28,219 bases of DNA from CAZVAR01 sp964625225 (lineage in GTDB: Bacteria > Pseudomonadota > Alphaproteobacteria > JAJUGE01). The translations under genes were made by a program, and so were the position numbers. The stretch lies in the NCBI GenBank assembly GCA_964625225.1, contig CAZVAR010000029.1, positions 1-28,219 on the forward strand, in the 5' to 3' direction. The first letter of the stretch is position 1. Each line of letters starts with the position of its first letter. The notes under the pieces were generated by a model. It worked only from the letters and a program-made list of their open reading frames with translations, ran no database searches and was not told where the DNA came from. This document shows, in pieces, positions 15,569 through 24,076 of the stretch.

Positions 15569-17563
15569 TCAGGCGAGCACGAACACGGTTGTCGGCTCGG
15601 CGCGGCCGCGCAGGCGGTGAATGCCGGCCGGCCTGGTCCTGAAGCCTCGACCGAGCGCGGCTGCCGTCGTTTCGCTCACGAGGATGCAGACTTCCTGGTC
15701 CTCCGGAAACACCTGCTTGCCGAGCTGCTCGAGCCGCTGTCCGATGTTCACGGTGTCGCCGACGACGGTGTAGTCGCGGCGGCCCGCGCCGCCGATATCG
15801 CCGACGGTGACCGGCCCGCTGTGGATGCCGATTCGCATCCGGATGGGCGGCAGGCCCGCGGCCCGCCGCCGGGCATTGTCGGCCTGCACCGTGTCCGAGA
15901 TCGCGAGTGCGGCGCGTGCGCCACGCTGGGCGTGGTCGGGCAGCGCCACCGGGACGCCCCAGACCGCGAGCAGCCCGTCGCCCAGATATTTGTCGACGAT
16001 GCCGCCTTCGCGCTCGATGCAGGCGGTGACGAGCGCGAAATGCGCATTGAGCAGGCGGGCGACCGCCTCGGCCGGCCGGCTCTGGGACAGGGCGGCGAAG
16101 CCGGCGATATCGGTGAACATCACGGTGACGTCGTGTTCCTGCCGCGCCAACCCCTGCGCCGGCTGGTGCAGAAGCTGTTCGGCGACCGAGCGGGGCAGAT
16201 AGGTTCCGAGCCAGCGAACGGCCACGGCATGCTGCAGCAGCAGGCCGATGCCGAGCGCCAGCGGAAGCTGCAACAGGAAAGGAACCGCCAGCGGCGCCCA
16301 GATCTGCGCGTAAGCGAAGGCGGCCGAAGCGGCGGCGAGATAGAGCAGGCAGAACCCGCTCGCCGCGGCGATGGCGGACGGCCCGCGAAGCCCGACGGCA
16401 AGCCGGGCGGCCACGAGGCCGAAGACCAGGGCGACCAGCGCCGACTCCAGGCGGGTCAGCGGCCGCAGGGCTTCGTCGGAGAGCAGGTTGGCGGTCGCGG
16501 AGGCGGCGATCTCGACGCCGCTCAGATCGACCGCATCGGCGCGGCGGAACACCGTATATTGCCGGTCCAGCTGGTCGGCGCTGCCCAGATCCGACACTCC
16601 GATGAACACGATCTTGCCTGCAATGGCCATCGCCACGGCGGCCTCGTCCTGGAGCAGGCGGTGATAAGGGATCGTGGTGACGGTACCCGGCGGCCCGTAG
16701 AAGTTCAGGTAGAGCTCGTCAGGAGCCCCGGGAACGGCGCGCGGTCGCTCGACCGGCGGCGGCGCCGTCGCCGACGGCACGCCGCGGAGCGGCATACGCG
16801 GCGGATCGGCCCGTACGGCGTCCGTCCCGCGCCCGGCCCCGGACGCAAGCGCGTGCCGCATGTAAAGCTTCGACGCAACGACCGGCAGGGTCGGGACGCC
16901 GCCTACACTTTCCTTGAACAGCCAGAAGCGGCTGACCCGGGCCGCATCCTGCGGCAACGGAAACGGCGCCAGACCGGCAGCGGCCTCGGCGAGCGGGCGA
17001 ATCGGCGAGACCAGCAGGTCGTAATGCGCAGCCAGCCCGCCGGCCGCCGGCACCGAAATACGCTCGACGAGCTGCAGCAGGGCGACGCGGCCGGAGCGGG
17101 CGATCGCCTCGGCGAAGGCACTGTCCGCGTCGGGCGCACGGGCCTCGACGAAGGCGATGTCGAAGACGATCGCGGCGGCGCCCCGATCCTCCAGCACGTC
17201 GACCGCACAGCCGTGCAGATGCCGGGGCCAGTCGGAGAGCCTGCGGACTGCGCGCAGCCGTTCGGCGGTTACGGACGCCGGCAGGCAGCGCCGCAGCCGC
17301 TCCGGCCAATCGGCGCGCCGGTCGGGCAGTGTCCGGAGCCAGTCGAGGCTGGTCCGGTCGAGGCCCGCCACGACAACACGGTCCGGCCCCTCGATCGGCC
17401 CTCGCAGGCGGAACAGCCATTCGAGCCCGAGCGCCTCCTCCAGCGCATGGCCGTAGGGCGTCACCACCGTCGCCGCACCGACCAGCCCGACGATGATGCC
17501 GACCAGAGTTGCCCCGCGGATCCGGCGCACGACTGCGCCCTCCCCTTGCCGCACATCCGCCAT
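15569..17563 (-). CDS. CHASE2-domain class III adenylate cyclase
   Basis: A 664-residue membrane sensor cyclase predicted to make cyclic AMP. Domains in order: a transmembrane helix at 17-37, a periplasmic CHASE2 sensor at about 38-365 (VVVAGLDRTSLDW and AAIVFDIAFVE are typical), three transmembrane helices at about 371-446, and a cytoplasmic class III cyclase domain at about 470-664. Catalytic residues appear intact: metal-binding D485 (FTDIAGF) and D529 (KYLGDG), substrate-choosing K525 and D598 (DYTVVGDTVN), and transition-state N606 and R610 (NIGQR). The Lys/Asp pair favours ATP over GTP. The ATG at 17563 has only a weak ribosome site. The downstream FecR-TPR-barrel gene, 64 bases away on the same strand, is a likely partner, because FecR and CHASE2 proteins often co-occur. 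Confidence 0.92.
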   Translation of the reverse strand: MADVRQGEGAVVRRIRGATLVGIIVGLVGAATVVTPYGHALEEALGLEWLFRLRGPIEGPDRVVVAGLDRTSLDWLRTLPDRRADWPERLRRCLPASVTAERLRAVRRLSDWPRHLHGCAVDVLEDRGAAAIVFDIAFVEARAPDADSAFAEAIARSGRVALLQLVERISVPAAGGLAAHYDLLVSPIRPLAEAAAGLAPFPLPQDAARVSRFWLFKESVGGVPTLPVVASKLYMRHALASGAGRGTDAVRADPPRMPLRGVPSATAPPPVERPRAVPGAPDELYLNFYGPPGTVTTIPYHRLLQDEAAVAMAIAGKIVFIGVSDLGSADQLDRQYTVFRRADAVDLSGVEIAASATANLLSDEALRPLTRLESALVALVFGLVAARLAVGLRGPSAIAAASGFCLLYLAAASAAFAYAQIWAPLAVPFLLQLPLALGIGLLLQHAVAVRWLGTYLPRSVAEQLLHQPAQGLARQEHDVTVMFTDIAGFAALSQSRPAEAVARLLNAHFALVTACIEREGGIVDKYLGDGLLAVWGVPVALPDHAQRGARAALAISDTVQADNARRRAAGLPPIRMRIGIHSGPVTVGDIGGAGRRDYTVVGDTVNIGQRLEQLGKQVFPEDQEVCILVSETTAAALGRGFRTRPAGIHRLRGRAEPTTVFVLA

Positions 17564-17643
17564 TCTGTCGGCGTTTCCGGGAGACTCAATCGGTCTCCGG
17601 CCGGGTAGCGGATGCGCGCGGTCGATGACCGCTGCTCTTGCGC

Positions 17644-17663
17644 GGGCACGACGTGCCGTGCCC
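17644..17663 (-). terminator. Possible terminator hairpin after egtD
   Basis: GGGCAC (17644-17649) and GTGCCC (17658-17663) can pair. A competing inner pairing is GGCAC with GTGCC at 17653-17657. It lies about 50 bases after the egtD stop on the minus strand and has no T run. It could equally be leader structure for the cyclase gene, so the call is weak. A second inverted repeat, GGAGAC and GTCTCC near 17580-17600, sits just before the cyclase start. Confidence 0.3.
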
Positions 17664-17710
17664 TTGGAGGTCGAAGTCGACCGGACCGCCCCGCCGACAA
17701 GTGGCGGCGG

Positions 17711-18685
17711 TCACACCGCGTTCATATAGTGCACGCTGAACAGGGCTTGTGGGTCGGTCCAGACCCGTACCGGCCGGAATCCCTGAGCGGCGGCGAGCGC
17801 CTGGAATTCCTCCACCGTGAATTTGTGGGAATTCTCCGTATGGATCGTCTCTCCGGCAACGAAGGAGAAGACGCGGTCGCCGATCCGCACCGTCTGGTTC
17901 TCGCGGCTGACCAGATGCATTTCGACCCGGCCCTGCGCGGCGACCCAGCGGGCCTCGTGACGAAATGCGGAGAGATCGAAGCCACCGCCGAGCTCGTGGT
18001 TGATCCGCTCCAGCAGATTGAGGTTGAAGGCGGCCGTCACCCCGCGCGCATCGTTGTAGGCGGCGTGCAGGACCCTCGGATCCTTTTTGAGATCGACGCC
18101 GACGATCAGCGCCCCGCCGCTGCCCAGCAGATCGGCAGTCCGACGCAGGAAGACGCGCGCCTCCTCCGGCGCAAAGTTGCCGATGGTCGAGCCCGGGAAG
18201 AATACGACCCGTTTGGCCGTGGCGCGCGCGCCGTTCAGCGGCAGCGCGAATCGACGCGTGTAATCGGCGGTCACCGGGACGACGTCAAGCCCCGGATAGT
18301 CGAGAGCGAGGCGCGCGGCCGCTTCGCGCAGATGCTCGCCGGAGATGTCGATCGGCATGAACGCGGCCGGCGCCTCGAGAGCGTCGAGCAGAATGCGGGC
18401 CTTGCGGCTGGCCCCGGCGCCGAATTCGATCAGCACCGCGCCGGGGCCGATCAGGTCCGCGATCGCGCGGGCGTTCGCCTCCAGAATGCCGATTTCGGTG
18501 CGGGTCGGGTAGTATTCGGGCAGCCGCGTGATCGCCTCGAACAGTTCCGAGCCGCGGTTGTCGTAGAAATATTTGGCCGGGATCGCCTTCTGCGGCAGGG
18601 CAAGGCCGGCCAGCACGTCGCGGCGGAACGCCTCGAGCGGCGGCGCGAAATCGAGTGCGTCGGCGAAGGGCGATCCCTCGTTCAT
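17711..18685 (-). CDS. egtD: EgtD, L-histidine N(alpha)-methyltransferase (ergothioneine biosynthesis)
   Basis: A 324-residue SAM-dependent methyltransferase that trimethylates histidine to hercynine, the first step of ergothioneine synthesis. Visible marks are the family opening (PQKAIPAKYFYDNRGSELFE near 32-51), LPEYYPTRTE near 55-64, SAM-binding LIEFGAGASRKARILL near 85-100, and FFPGSTIGNF near 158-167. The reading frame runs on to 19270 in shadow, but the start is the ATG at 18685. It overlaps the egtB stop by 4 bases (ATGA), so translation is coupled. Partner of egtB immediately upstream. Confidence 0.95.
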   Translation of the reverse strand: MNEGSPFADALDFAPPLEAFRRDVLAGLALPQKAIPAKYFYDNRGSELFEAITRLPEYYPTRTEIGILEANARAIADLIGPGAVLIEFGAGASRKARILLDALEAPAAFMPIDISGEHLREAAARLALDYPGLDVVPVTADYTRRFALPLNGARATAKRVVFFPGSTIGNFAPEEARVFLRRTADLLGSGGALIVGVDLKKDPRVLHAAYNDARGVTAAFNLNLLERINHELGGGFDLSAFRHEARWVAAQGRVEMHLVSRENQTVRIGDRVFSFVAGETIHTENSHKFTVEEFQALAAAQGFRPVRVWTDPQALFSVHYMNAV

Positions 18686-19971
18686 GACGCGTCCTCCGCC
18701 AGCCGCAGGCCGGCAAACGCCCAGCGCTGGTGCGGGTAGAAGAAGTTCCGGTAGGTCGACCGCAGATGGTCGCCGGGGCTCGCGCAGCAGCCGCCGCGCA
18801 GGACCATCTGATTGATCATGAACTTGCCATTGTATTCGCCGACGGCACCGGCCGCCGGCCGGAAGCCCGGATAGGGCGCGTAGGGACTCATGGTCCACTC
18901 CCAGACGTCGCCGTAGGTCTGGAGCAGCGTGTCCGCCGGCCCGTGCGCGGGTACCGGATGCAGGCTCCCGCTTTCGACGAAATTGCCACGGACCGGCAGC
19001 GCCGCGGCCGCCGTCTCCCATTCCGCCTCGGTCGGCAGGCGGCAGCCGGCCCAGCGGGCATAGGCGTCCGCCTCGTAATAGCTGACATGAACCACCGGCT
19101 CGCGCGGGTCCATCTGCCGGCGGCCGGCCAGAGTGAAGATCGTCCATCTCCCACCCTCCTGCTCCCAGTAGAGTGGTGCCTCCCAGCCCTGCGCCTGCAC
19201 CGTGGCCCAGCCGTCGGACAGCCACAGTTCCGGCCGGCGATAGCCGCCGTCCTCGATGAACCCGATCCACTCGCCGCAGGTGACGAGCCGCGTCGCGAGC
19301 CGGAACGGCGCGAGCCAGACCTTGTGGCGCGGGTCCTCATTGTCGAACGCGAAGCCGGCGCCGGCATGGCCGATCTCGACCAGCCCTCCCGGGAATCCCA
19401 CCCAGGCGACCGGCGGGATATTGCCGGGCCGCGCTCCGCTCCCGGCCCGGTAGGCAGGCTGCAGCGGGTTGCAGGACAGCACGTGCTTGATGTCCATCAA
19501 CAGCAGCTCCTGGTGCTGCTGTTCGTGATTCAGTCCGAGCATGAGCAGCGGCGCGCACGCCGCCAGAGTCTCGGACCCGGCGTGCACGATCAGTCGCCGC
19601 ATCGCCGCGTCGACATGCTCGCGGTAGCGCCCGATCTCGGCAGCGCCGGGGCGCGACAGCAAGCCCCGCTCGGGCCGCGGGTGCCGTGCGCCGACCTGCT
19701 CGTAATAGGAGTTGAACAGATACCCGAACGCGGGATCGAAGGGTTCGTAGCCCGGGAGGTGCGGCTGGAGCAGGAAGGTCTCGAAGAACCAGGTCGTATG
19801 GGCCCGGTGCCACTTGGCCGGGCTGACGTCCGGCATCGACTGGACGACCTGGTCCTCCGGGGACAGCGGCGCCGCCAGCGCCTCGGTCCGGGACCGCACG
19901 CGCTCGTAGCGTTCGAGCAGAAGGCCGGGATCGGTCTCCGGTGCGGCTTCGGCGCGGGCGGTGGTCGCCAT
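18682..19971 (-). CDS. egtB: EgtB, hercynine oxygenase (ergothioneine biosynthesis)
   Basis: A 429-residue non-heme iron sulfoxide synthase that joins hercynine to a thiol donor (gamma-Glu-Cys or Cys) in ergothioneine synthesis. A DinB-like N-terminal domain carries the iron-ligand region: H55 or H58 in KWHRAHTTWFFE, and H149-x3-H153-x-E155 in NHEQQHQE. A formylglycine-generating-enzyme-type domain follows at about 195-425, with GCRLPTEAEWE, YGDVWEWTMSPY and LRGGCCASPGDHLRSTYRNF. The start at 19971 has GGGAGG 5 bases upstream. It forms a two-gene unit with egtD. EgtC (amidase) and EgtE (lyase) are not in the window and must be elsewhere or replaced. Confidence 0.95.
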   Translation of the reverse strand: MATTARAEAAPETDPGLLLERYERVRSRTEALAAPLSPEDQVVQSMPDVSPAKWHRAHTTWFFETFLLQPHLPGYEPFDPAFGYLFNSYYEQVGARHPRPERGLLSRPGAAEIGRYREHVDAAMRRLIVHAGSETLAACAPLLMLGLNHEQQHQELLLMDIKHVLSCNPLQPAYRAGSGARPGNIPPVAWVGFPGGLVEIGHAGAGFAFDNEDPRHKVWLAPFRLATRLVTCGEWIGFIEDGGYRRPELWLSDGWATVQAQGWEAPLYWEQEGGRWTIFTLAGRRQMDPREPVVHVSYYEADAYARWAGCRLPTEAEWETAAAALPVRGNFVESGSLHPVPAHGPADTLLQTYGDVWEWTMSPYAPYPGFRPAAGAVGEYNGKFMINQMVLRGGCCASPGDHLRSTYRNFFYPHQRWAFAGLRLAEDAS

Positions 19972-20164
19972 GGTCGCCTCCCATAAGCTGGCGCCGGAGC
20001 GGTGCGGCAGTACGCCTCGAAGCGGCTCCGGTCAGGTCCCGAACGGTGCTACAGGCAGGATAACGCCCGCGCCGCGGATCGTCCTCCCTGCGGGGCCAAA
20101 ATTTCGGACCGCCACCGCCCGGGTCCGGGATCGGGCCGAATGCTCGCGGCGCCCCGGGCGGCGC

Positions 20165-20623
20165 TCAGCCCGTGCAGTTCGTGGTCCGGCGGACATGGAC
20201 GAAGCGGTGCCGGGTATTCTGCGCGACGGCGTCCGGCATGGCCTGGAACAGATAGTCCTCCGAATTCGGCTCGGATTTCGAGATCGTCGTCTGCCAGGCA
20301 TAGTAGGCGGCGCCGGCCGCGTCGCTCGCCGGCTGCGCGACGTTGCTTGAGGGCAGGAAGACCCAGTCGCGCGCGTCGAGATCGTAGCGGTAGGCGTAGA
20401 GGGTGAAAGGCTGGTCGCTGCGGAATTCCAGCGTGTAGGTGCCGGGCCGGGTCAGCAGCATGTGCATCGGCAGGACCTTCTCGCCGGCTTGGCCGAGCGC
20501 GGACTCCGGCACGTACCAATTCTCCAGCATCACCGTGCCTTCGCGGCAGTCCACGATGAGTGCGTCCTGCGCCGCCGCCGGGAGCGGCAGCAACAACAGT
20601 GCGGCGAGCGCCAGCCTCTTCAT
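20165..20623 (-). CDS. Small secreted protein of unknown function
   Basis: A 152-residue protein with a classical signal peptide (MKRLALAALLLLPLPAAAQD), expected to be cut after AAA near residue 19. The mature part is about 130 residues, with two cysteines (near the N-terminus, VDCREG, and at the C-terminus, TTNCTG) that could form a disulfide. It looks beta-rich (TYTLEFRSDQPFTLYAYRYDL), compatible with a small periplasmic beta-sandwich. No family is recognised. The start at 20623 follows GGGGGGAG closely; an in-frame extension to 20662 lacks a ribosome site. It is just downstream of, and 45 bases from, the old yellow enzyme gene on the same strand. Confidence 0.75.
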   Translation of the reverse strand: MKRLALAALLLLPLPAAAQDALIVDCREGTVMLENWYVPESALGQAGEKVLPMHMLLTRPGTYTLEFRSDQPFTLYAYRYDLDARDWVFLPSSNVAQPASDAAGAAYYAWQTTISKSEPNSEDYLFQAMPDAVAQNTRHRFVHVRRTTNCTG

Positions 20624-20668
20624 GACTCCCCCCTTGGTCGTCGATCCCGGGACACCGCGCATGCGGCG

Positions 20669-21778
20669 TCACTCGGCCGCCCGCCGGTGCGGAAAGGCCT
20701 GCGGCCAGCGCGCCGGCGCGGCGCGGGCATATTGCGGCGGATAGGTCGCCTCCGCACCCAGCTCTTCGGCGGCGCGCCAGACCCAACGCGGCTCATAGAG
20801 GAAGCCACGGGCGAGCGCCACCATGTCGGCCTTGCTGCTCGCTACGATCTCCTCGGCGAGATGCGGATCGCGGATCATGCCGACCGCCATGGTCGCGATG
20901 TCCGCCTCGGCCTTCACCCGCGCCGCGAACGGCACCTGATACCCTGGACCGAGCGGGATCCGGGCATTGACGTTGCCGCCGGACGACACGTCGACAAAGT
21001 CGCATCCCAGGTCCTTGAGCGCCTTTGCGAAGGCGACCGCGTCGTCCGGCGTCAGGCCCTGCGGGTCCCAGTCGCTGCCGTTGCAGCGTACGCCCATGGG
21101 CCGGTCCGCGGGCCAGACGGCACGGCACGCCTCGAACACTTCGAGCGGGAAGCGCATGCGGCCCTTGAGGTCGCCGCCATATTCGTCGGTACGCCGGTTG
21201 GCCAGCGGCGACAGGAACTCGCTCAAGAGATAACCGTGGGCGCAGTGCAGTTCGATCAGGTCGAAGCCGAGCCGGGCGCAACGCTCGACCGCCTGCACGA
21301 AGGCGGCGATCACCGCATCCATGCCAGCGCGGTCGAGCGGCTCCGGCGTGTGCCAGCCGGCGTCGAAGGGAATCGCCGAGGGCGCCACCGTCGTCCATGC
21401 GCCCTCGTCGGACCCGAGCGGCTTGCCTCCGGCCTGCGGCGGGTGGACCGATGCCTTGCGGCCGGCGTGACCGAGCTGGATGCCGATCGGCGTCGTGCCG
21501 TAACGGCGGCAGACCGAAAGCACCCGTGCGAGCGCCGCCTCGTTCTCGTCCGACCAGAGGCCGAGACAGCCGTGGGTGATCCGGCCGCGCGGCTCGACCC
21601 CGGTCGCCTCGACGATCAGCAGGCCTGCGCCCGACAGCGCCAGGCTGCCGAGATGGACGATGTGCCAGTCGGTCGCCGACCCGTTCTCGGCGCTGTACTG
21701 GCACATCGGGGAGACGATGATACGGTTCGGCAGCGTGAGGCCGCGCAGACTGATCGGCTGGAACAGGGCGCTCGTCAT
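20669..21778 (-). CDS. Old yellow enzyme, YqjM/NamA-type FMN ene-reductase
   Basis: A 369-residue FMN-dependent ene-reductase that uses NAD(P)H to reduce activated alkenes. It fits the YqjM subgroup: the N-terminal SPMCQYSA has C26 and Y28 exactly where YqjM has its redox-tuning Cys26 and Tyr28. The substrate-binding pair H178 and H181 lies in ELHCAHGYLL. The TIM-barrel phosphate-binding stretch GMIRDPHLAEEIV and ALARGFLYEPRW is near the C-terminus. The start is ATG 21778; its ribosome site is weak. A promoter candidate precedes it (see 21815-21843). It is divergent from the PEP-mutase-like gene. Physiological substrate unknown. Confidence 0.93.
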   Translation of the reverse strand: MTSALFQPISLRGLTLPNRIIVSPMCQYSAENGSATDWHIVHLGSLALSGAGLLIVEATGVEPRGRITHGCLGLWSDENEAALARVLSVCRRYGTTPIGIQLGHAGRKASVHPPQAGGKPLGSDEGAWTTVAPSAIPFDAGWHTPEPLDRAGMDAVIAAFVQAVERCARLGFDLIELHCAHGYLLSEFLSPLANRRTDEYGGDLKGRMRFPLEVFEACRAVWPADRPMGVRCNGSDWDPQGLTPDDAVAFAKALKDLGCDFVDVSSGGNVNARIPLGPGYQVPFAARVKAEADIATMAVGMIRDPHLAEEIVASSKADMVALARGFLYEPRWVWRAAEELGAEATYPPQYARAAPARWPQAFPHRRAAE

Positions 21779-21814
21779 GCGTGCTCGGGTCTTTCCGCTG
21801 AGGCGAGGTCGCGC

Positions 21815-21843
21815 ATAAGGTAGCCGCCGCGGACTCGAATCAA
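21815..21843 (-). promoter_or_regulatory. Candidate sigma70 promoter for the old yellow enzyme gene
   Basis: On the minus strand, TTGATT (21838-21843) and CCTTAT (21815-21820) are 17 bases apart, a sigma70-like spacing. Transcription would start near 21808, about 30 bases before the ATG at 21778. Matches are partial (4 of 6 and 3 of 6). Confidence 0.35.
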
Positions 21844-21864
21844 CAAGACCTTCGGGAGAGAAGG

Positions 21865-22737
21865 ATGCCCGATTCCTTGCGTGCGATGCTGGACGGCGAG
21901 CGGCCGGTCTGCGCCCCTCTCGTGCTGAACCCGATGATGGCGAAAATGGCGGAGCAGGCGGGATTCCCCGCTCTCTATTTGGGCGGCGGCGCCACCGGCT
22001 ACGTCAAGGTGCACCTCGAGGCCAATCTGACGCTGACCGAGATGGCGCAGGCGGGGCTCGAAATCCGCACGGTGACGAGCCTGCCCCTCATCCTCGACGC
22101 CGCCGCCGGCTGGGGCGACCCGATGCACATCCACCGCACGATGGGCATGGCCGAGGCGGCCGGCTTCGCCGCGATCGAGATCGAGGACCAGATCCTGCCC
22201 AAGCGCGCGCACCACCATGTCGGTCTCGAGCACATGGTACCGATGGAGCTGATGGTCGAGAAAGTGCGCGAGGCGGTCGCCGTGCGGCGCAATCCCGAAA
22301 CGCTCGTCATCGCCCGCACCAACGGCGTGCGCGCGAGTTCGATGGACGACGCCCTCCGCCGCGCCGAGGCCTATCGCGCGGCGGGCGCCGACGTGCTGCT
22401 GCTGTCGCCGCGCAATGCCGAGGAGGCCCGGCATATCGGTGAGCGACTGGGGCCGCCGCTGATGCACATCTGCAAGCCGGGCGGCCTCGCGGCCCTGGGT
22501 ATCCCGCTCGCCGACATGCACGCGATCGGCTTCCGGATCCTGGTCGATCCCGCGGCTCCGCTGCTGGCGGCATACGAGGCGATGCGGGCCGTCTATGCCG
22601 AGCTGGCCGACGGCTTCGCGATCCGCTCCCGGTCGCCGGCGGACTGGGAGGCGCTCCAGCATGCGCAGCATGCGACGATCGGCCTGGAGCGTCTTCTGGA
22701 GGTCGAGCGCCGGACCGTCGAGAAGGGACGATCCTAG
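21865..22737 (+). CDS. Isocitrate lyase/PEP mutase superfamily enzyme with altered catalytic loop
   Basis: A 290-residue TIM-barrel enzyme of the isocitrate lyase/PEP mutase superfamily (methylisocitrate lyase, oxaloacetate decarboxylase and relatives). The metal-site region is LPLILDAAAGWGDP (D78) followed by the acidic IEIEDQ at 104-109 (E107, D108), and LVIARTNG near 147-154. In lyases the flexible loop is K-K/R-C-G-H; here it reads P112-K-R-A-H-H-H118, so the catalytic Cys is Ala115. The enzyme may therefore be a decarboxylase, hydrolase or something else rather than a lyase. It starts at 21865 after AGAGAAGG. It ends in a CTAG shared with the convergent Fe-S gene. Function not assignable beyond the superfamily. 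Confidence 0.85.
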   Translation: MPDSLRAMLDGERPVCAPLVLNPMMAKMAEQAGFPALYLGGGATGYVKVHLEANLTLTEMAQAGLEIRTVTSLPLILDAAAGWGDPMHIHRTMGMAEAAGFAAIEIEDQILPKRAHHHVGLEHMVPMELMVEKVREAVAVRRNPETLVIARTNGVRASSMDDALRRAEAYRAAGADVLLLSPRNAEEARHIGERLGPPLMHICKPGGLAALGIPLADMHAIGFRILVDPAAPLLAAYEAMRAVYAELADGFAIRSRSPADWEALQHAQHATIGLERLLEVERRTVEKGRS

Positions 22738-24041
22738 CGGCCGGCGAACATGTCGCTCTGCAGTGCGGTGCGGACCGTCTCGAGATCGAGGCCGTATCGC
22801 TCGATCAGGTCCGCGGTGTCGGCGATCACGGAATCGAGATCGGCCATCAGCTTGAGCCGCTTGTAGAGATCGGGGTGGGCGATGCCCATCGCCTCCCCGA
22901 TCAGCTCCATGACGTTGATGATCTCGAAGGGAGTCCCGTCCTCGTAGTGGCACAGCTCGCGGTGGCAGGCATGATAGACGGTAGCGAGGGTCGTCACGCC
23001 CGCGGCCGCGGCCGCGGCGAACTCGCGCTGGCGCAGATCCCGCTGGAAATCCGGGAGCACTGCCAGATGGTTCTCCTGTGTGCCGACCCTGGGCAGGCCG
23101 AGATCGATCAGCTCGAGGCCGGGGATCGCGCCGAGGATGGCCTTCACGGCCGTCATCGTCTGCGGCACGGCCGGGCGCTCCTTGAGAGCGACCCGCTTCT
23201 CGACCCGATGCACGAAATGCGGGCGGAGCTCGTCCAGGCGGCCCGCGAGGTACACGAAAAACGGATCGAGGTCGAAGGGCTTGCCGCCGAACGACCGTGC
23301 GTAGGCCGGCAGCGCCACCTCGCCGACCTGGATCTGGCAGCTCGGGCACCAGGACAGCACCGTCGTCGATCCCGCCCGCGCGAGCTTGTCGATCGTGCCG
23401 TAACCGAGGCGGCCGGCCGTCCGTGCGTCCCCCGCCTTGAACTGCAGGATGCCGCAGCAATGCGACGGCCCGCCGGCGACCTCGTAGCGCACGCCGAGCG
23501 CATCCAGGACGTCGAGGCAAAGCAGCACGATGTGCGGCGTCTTGAGGACGTTGCAGCCGGTGTAGAAGACGACCTCCGGCGGCGAGGCGTCGGCCTCCTC
23601 GGCCCGCCCGGGCGGGTTGACCCGCGCCAGCAGCTCGGGCGGAAGCTGGAGCCGGGAGATGGTCCGCACGCCGCGGCTCATTGTGTTGAAGGCGGCCGCG
23701 CCGGCGCGCCGGGTCTCGCCTTCACCCTGGCGTGCCTTCGCCGCGATCCGCGCCATGTTGACCATGAAGCGGGGGTTTACGCCGTAGTCACAGGCCTCGA
23801 TGCAGCGCCCGCTATTGGTGCAGACCTCGGCCCAGCGGACGGCGTCGGCGATTCCGGCTCCCCCCTTCAGCAGGTCGAGGATACCCGACACCACCGCCGG
23901 CGGGTCGGAGTGGTCGACGCCCGCGGGCTCAGCCATCGGGCAGGCCTCGACGCATTTCCCGCAACGGGTGCAGGCGTCGAGGGAGTCGCGCACCCGCTCG
24001 TCGAGCGCATCGAGAAACGAAGCCGTCGCCGGCTGACCCAT
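22734..24041 (-). CDS. Heterodisulfide-reductase-like (HdrC-HdrB type) Fe-S protein
   Basis: A 435-residue soluble redox protein joining a ferredoxin-like N-terminus to a CCG domain, as in HdrC plus HdrB, GlpC and GlcF. A first complete 4Fe-4S motif is C24, C27, C30, C34 (CTRCGKCVEACPM). The second region, C74-T-N-S77-G-R-C80-x3-C84, lacks the second cysteine. The CCG domain has C163, C195-C196-G197, and C232/C235 (WCPSC), the kind of cysteine cluster that binds a noncubane 4Fe-4S in HdrB. A C-terminal HACHRELC near 365 is a remnant of a second CCG domain. The start is ATG 24041, after GGAGGCGG; an extended frame to 24440 is not coding. The electron partner is not in the window. Confidence 0.85.
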   Translation of the reverse strand: MGQPATASFLDALDERVRDSLDACTRCGKCVEACPMAEPAGVDHSDPPAVVSGILDLLKGGAGIADAVRWAEVCTNSGRCIEACDYGVNPRFMVNMARIAAKARQGEGETRRAGAAAFNTMSRGVRTISRLQLPPELLARVNPPGRAEEADASPPEVVFYTGCNVLKTPHIVLLCLDVLDALGVRYEVAGGPSHCCGILQFKAGDARTAGRLGYGTIDKLARAGSTTVLSWCPSCQIQVGEVALPAYARSFGGKPFDLDPFFVYLAGRLDELRPHFVHRVEKRVALKERPAVPQTMTAVKAILGAIPGLELIDLGLPRVGTQENHLAVLPDFQRDLRQREFAAAAAAGVTTLATVYHACHRELCHYEDGTPFEIINVMELIGEAMGIAHPDLYKRLKLMADLDSVIADTADLIERYGLDLETVRTALQSDMFAGR

Positions 24042-24076
24042 GGCCGCCTCCGCACTCGGTCGGCATCCGGTACGAG

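Noticed and set aside
15077..17608. Plus-strand frame of 843 codons over the cyclase
   Set aside because: Antisense shadow; cyclase catalytic residues and membrane helices are encoded on the minus strand.
18686..19270. Extended N-terminus of the egtD frame
   Set aside because: The extension lies out of phase within egtB. The EgtD family opening and the ATGA coupling fix the start at 18685.
18730..19986. Plus-strand frame of 418 codons over egtB
   Set aside because: Antisense of egtB, whose iron-binding and FGE-type motifs are unmistakable.
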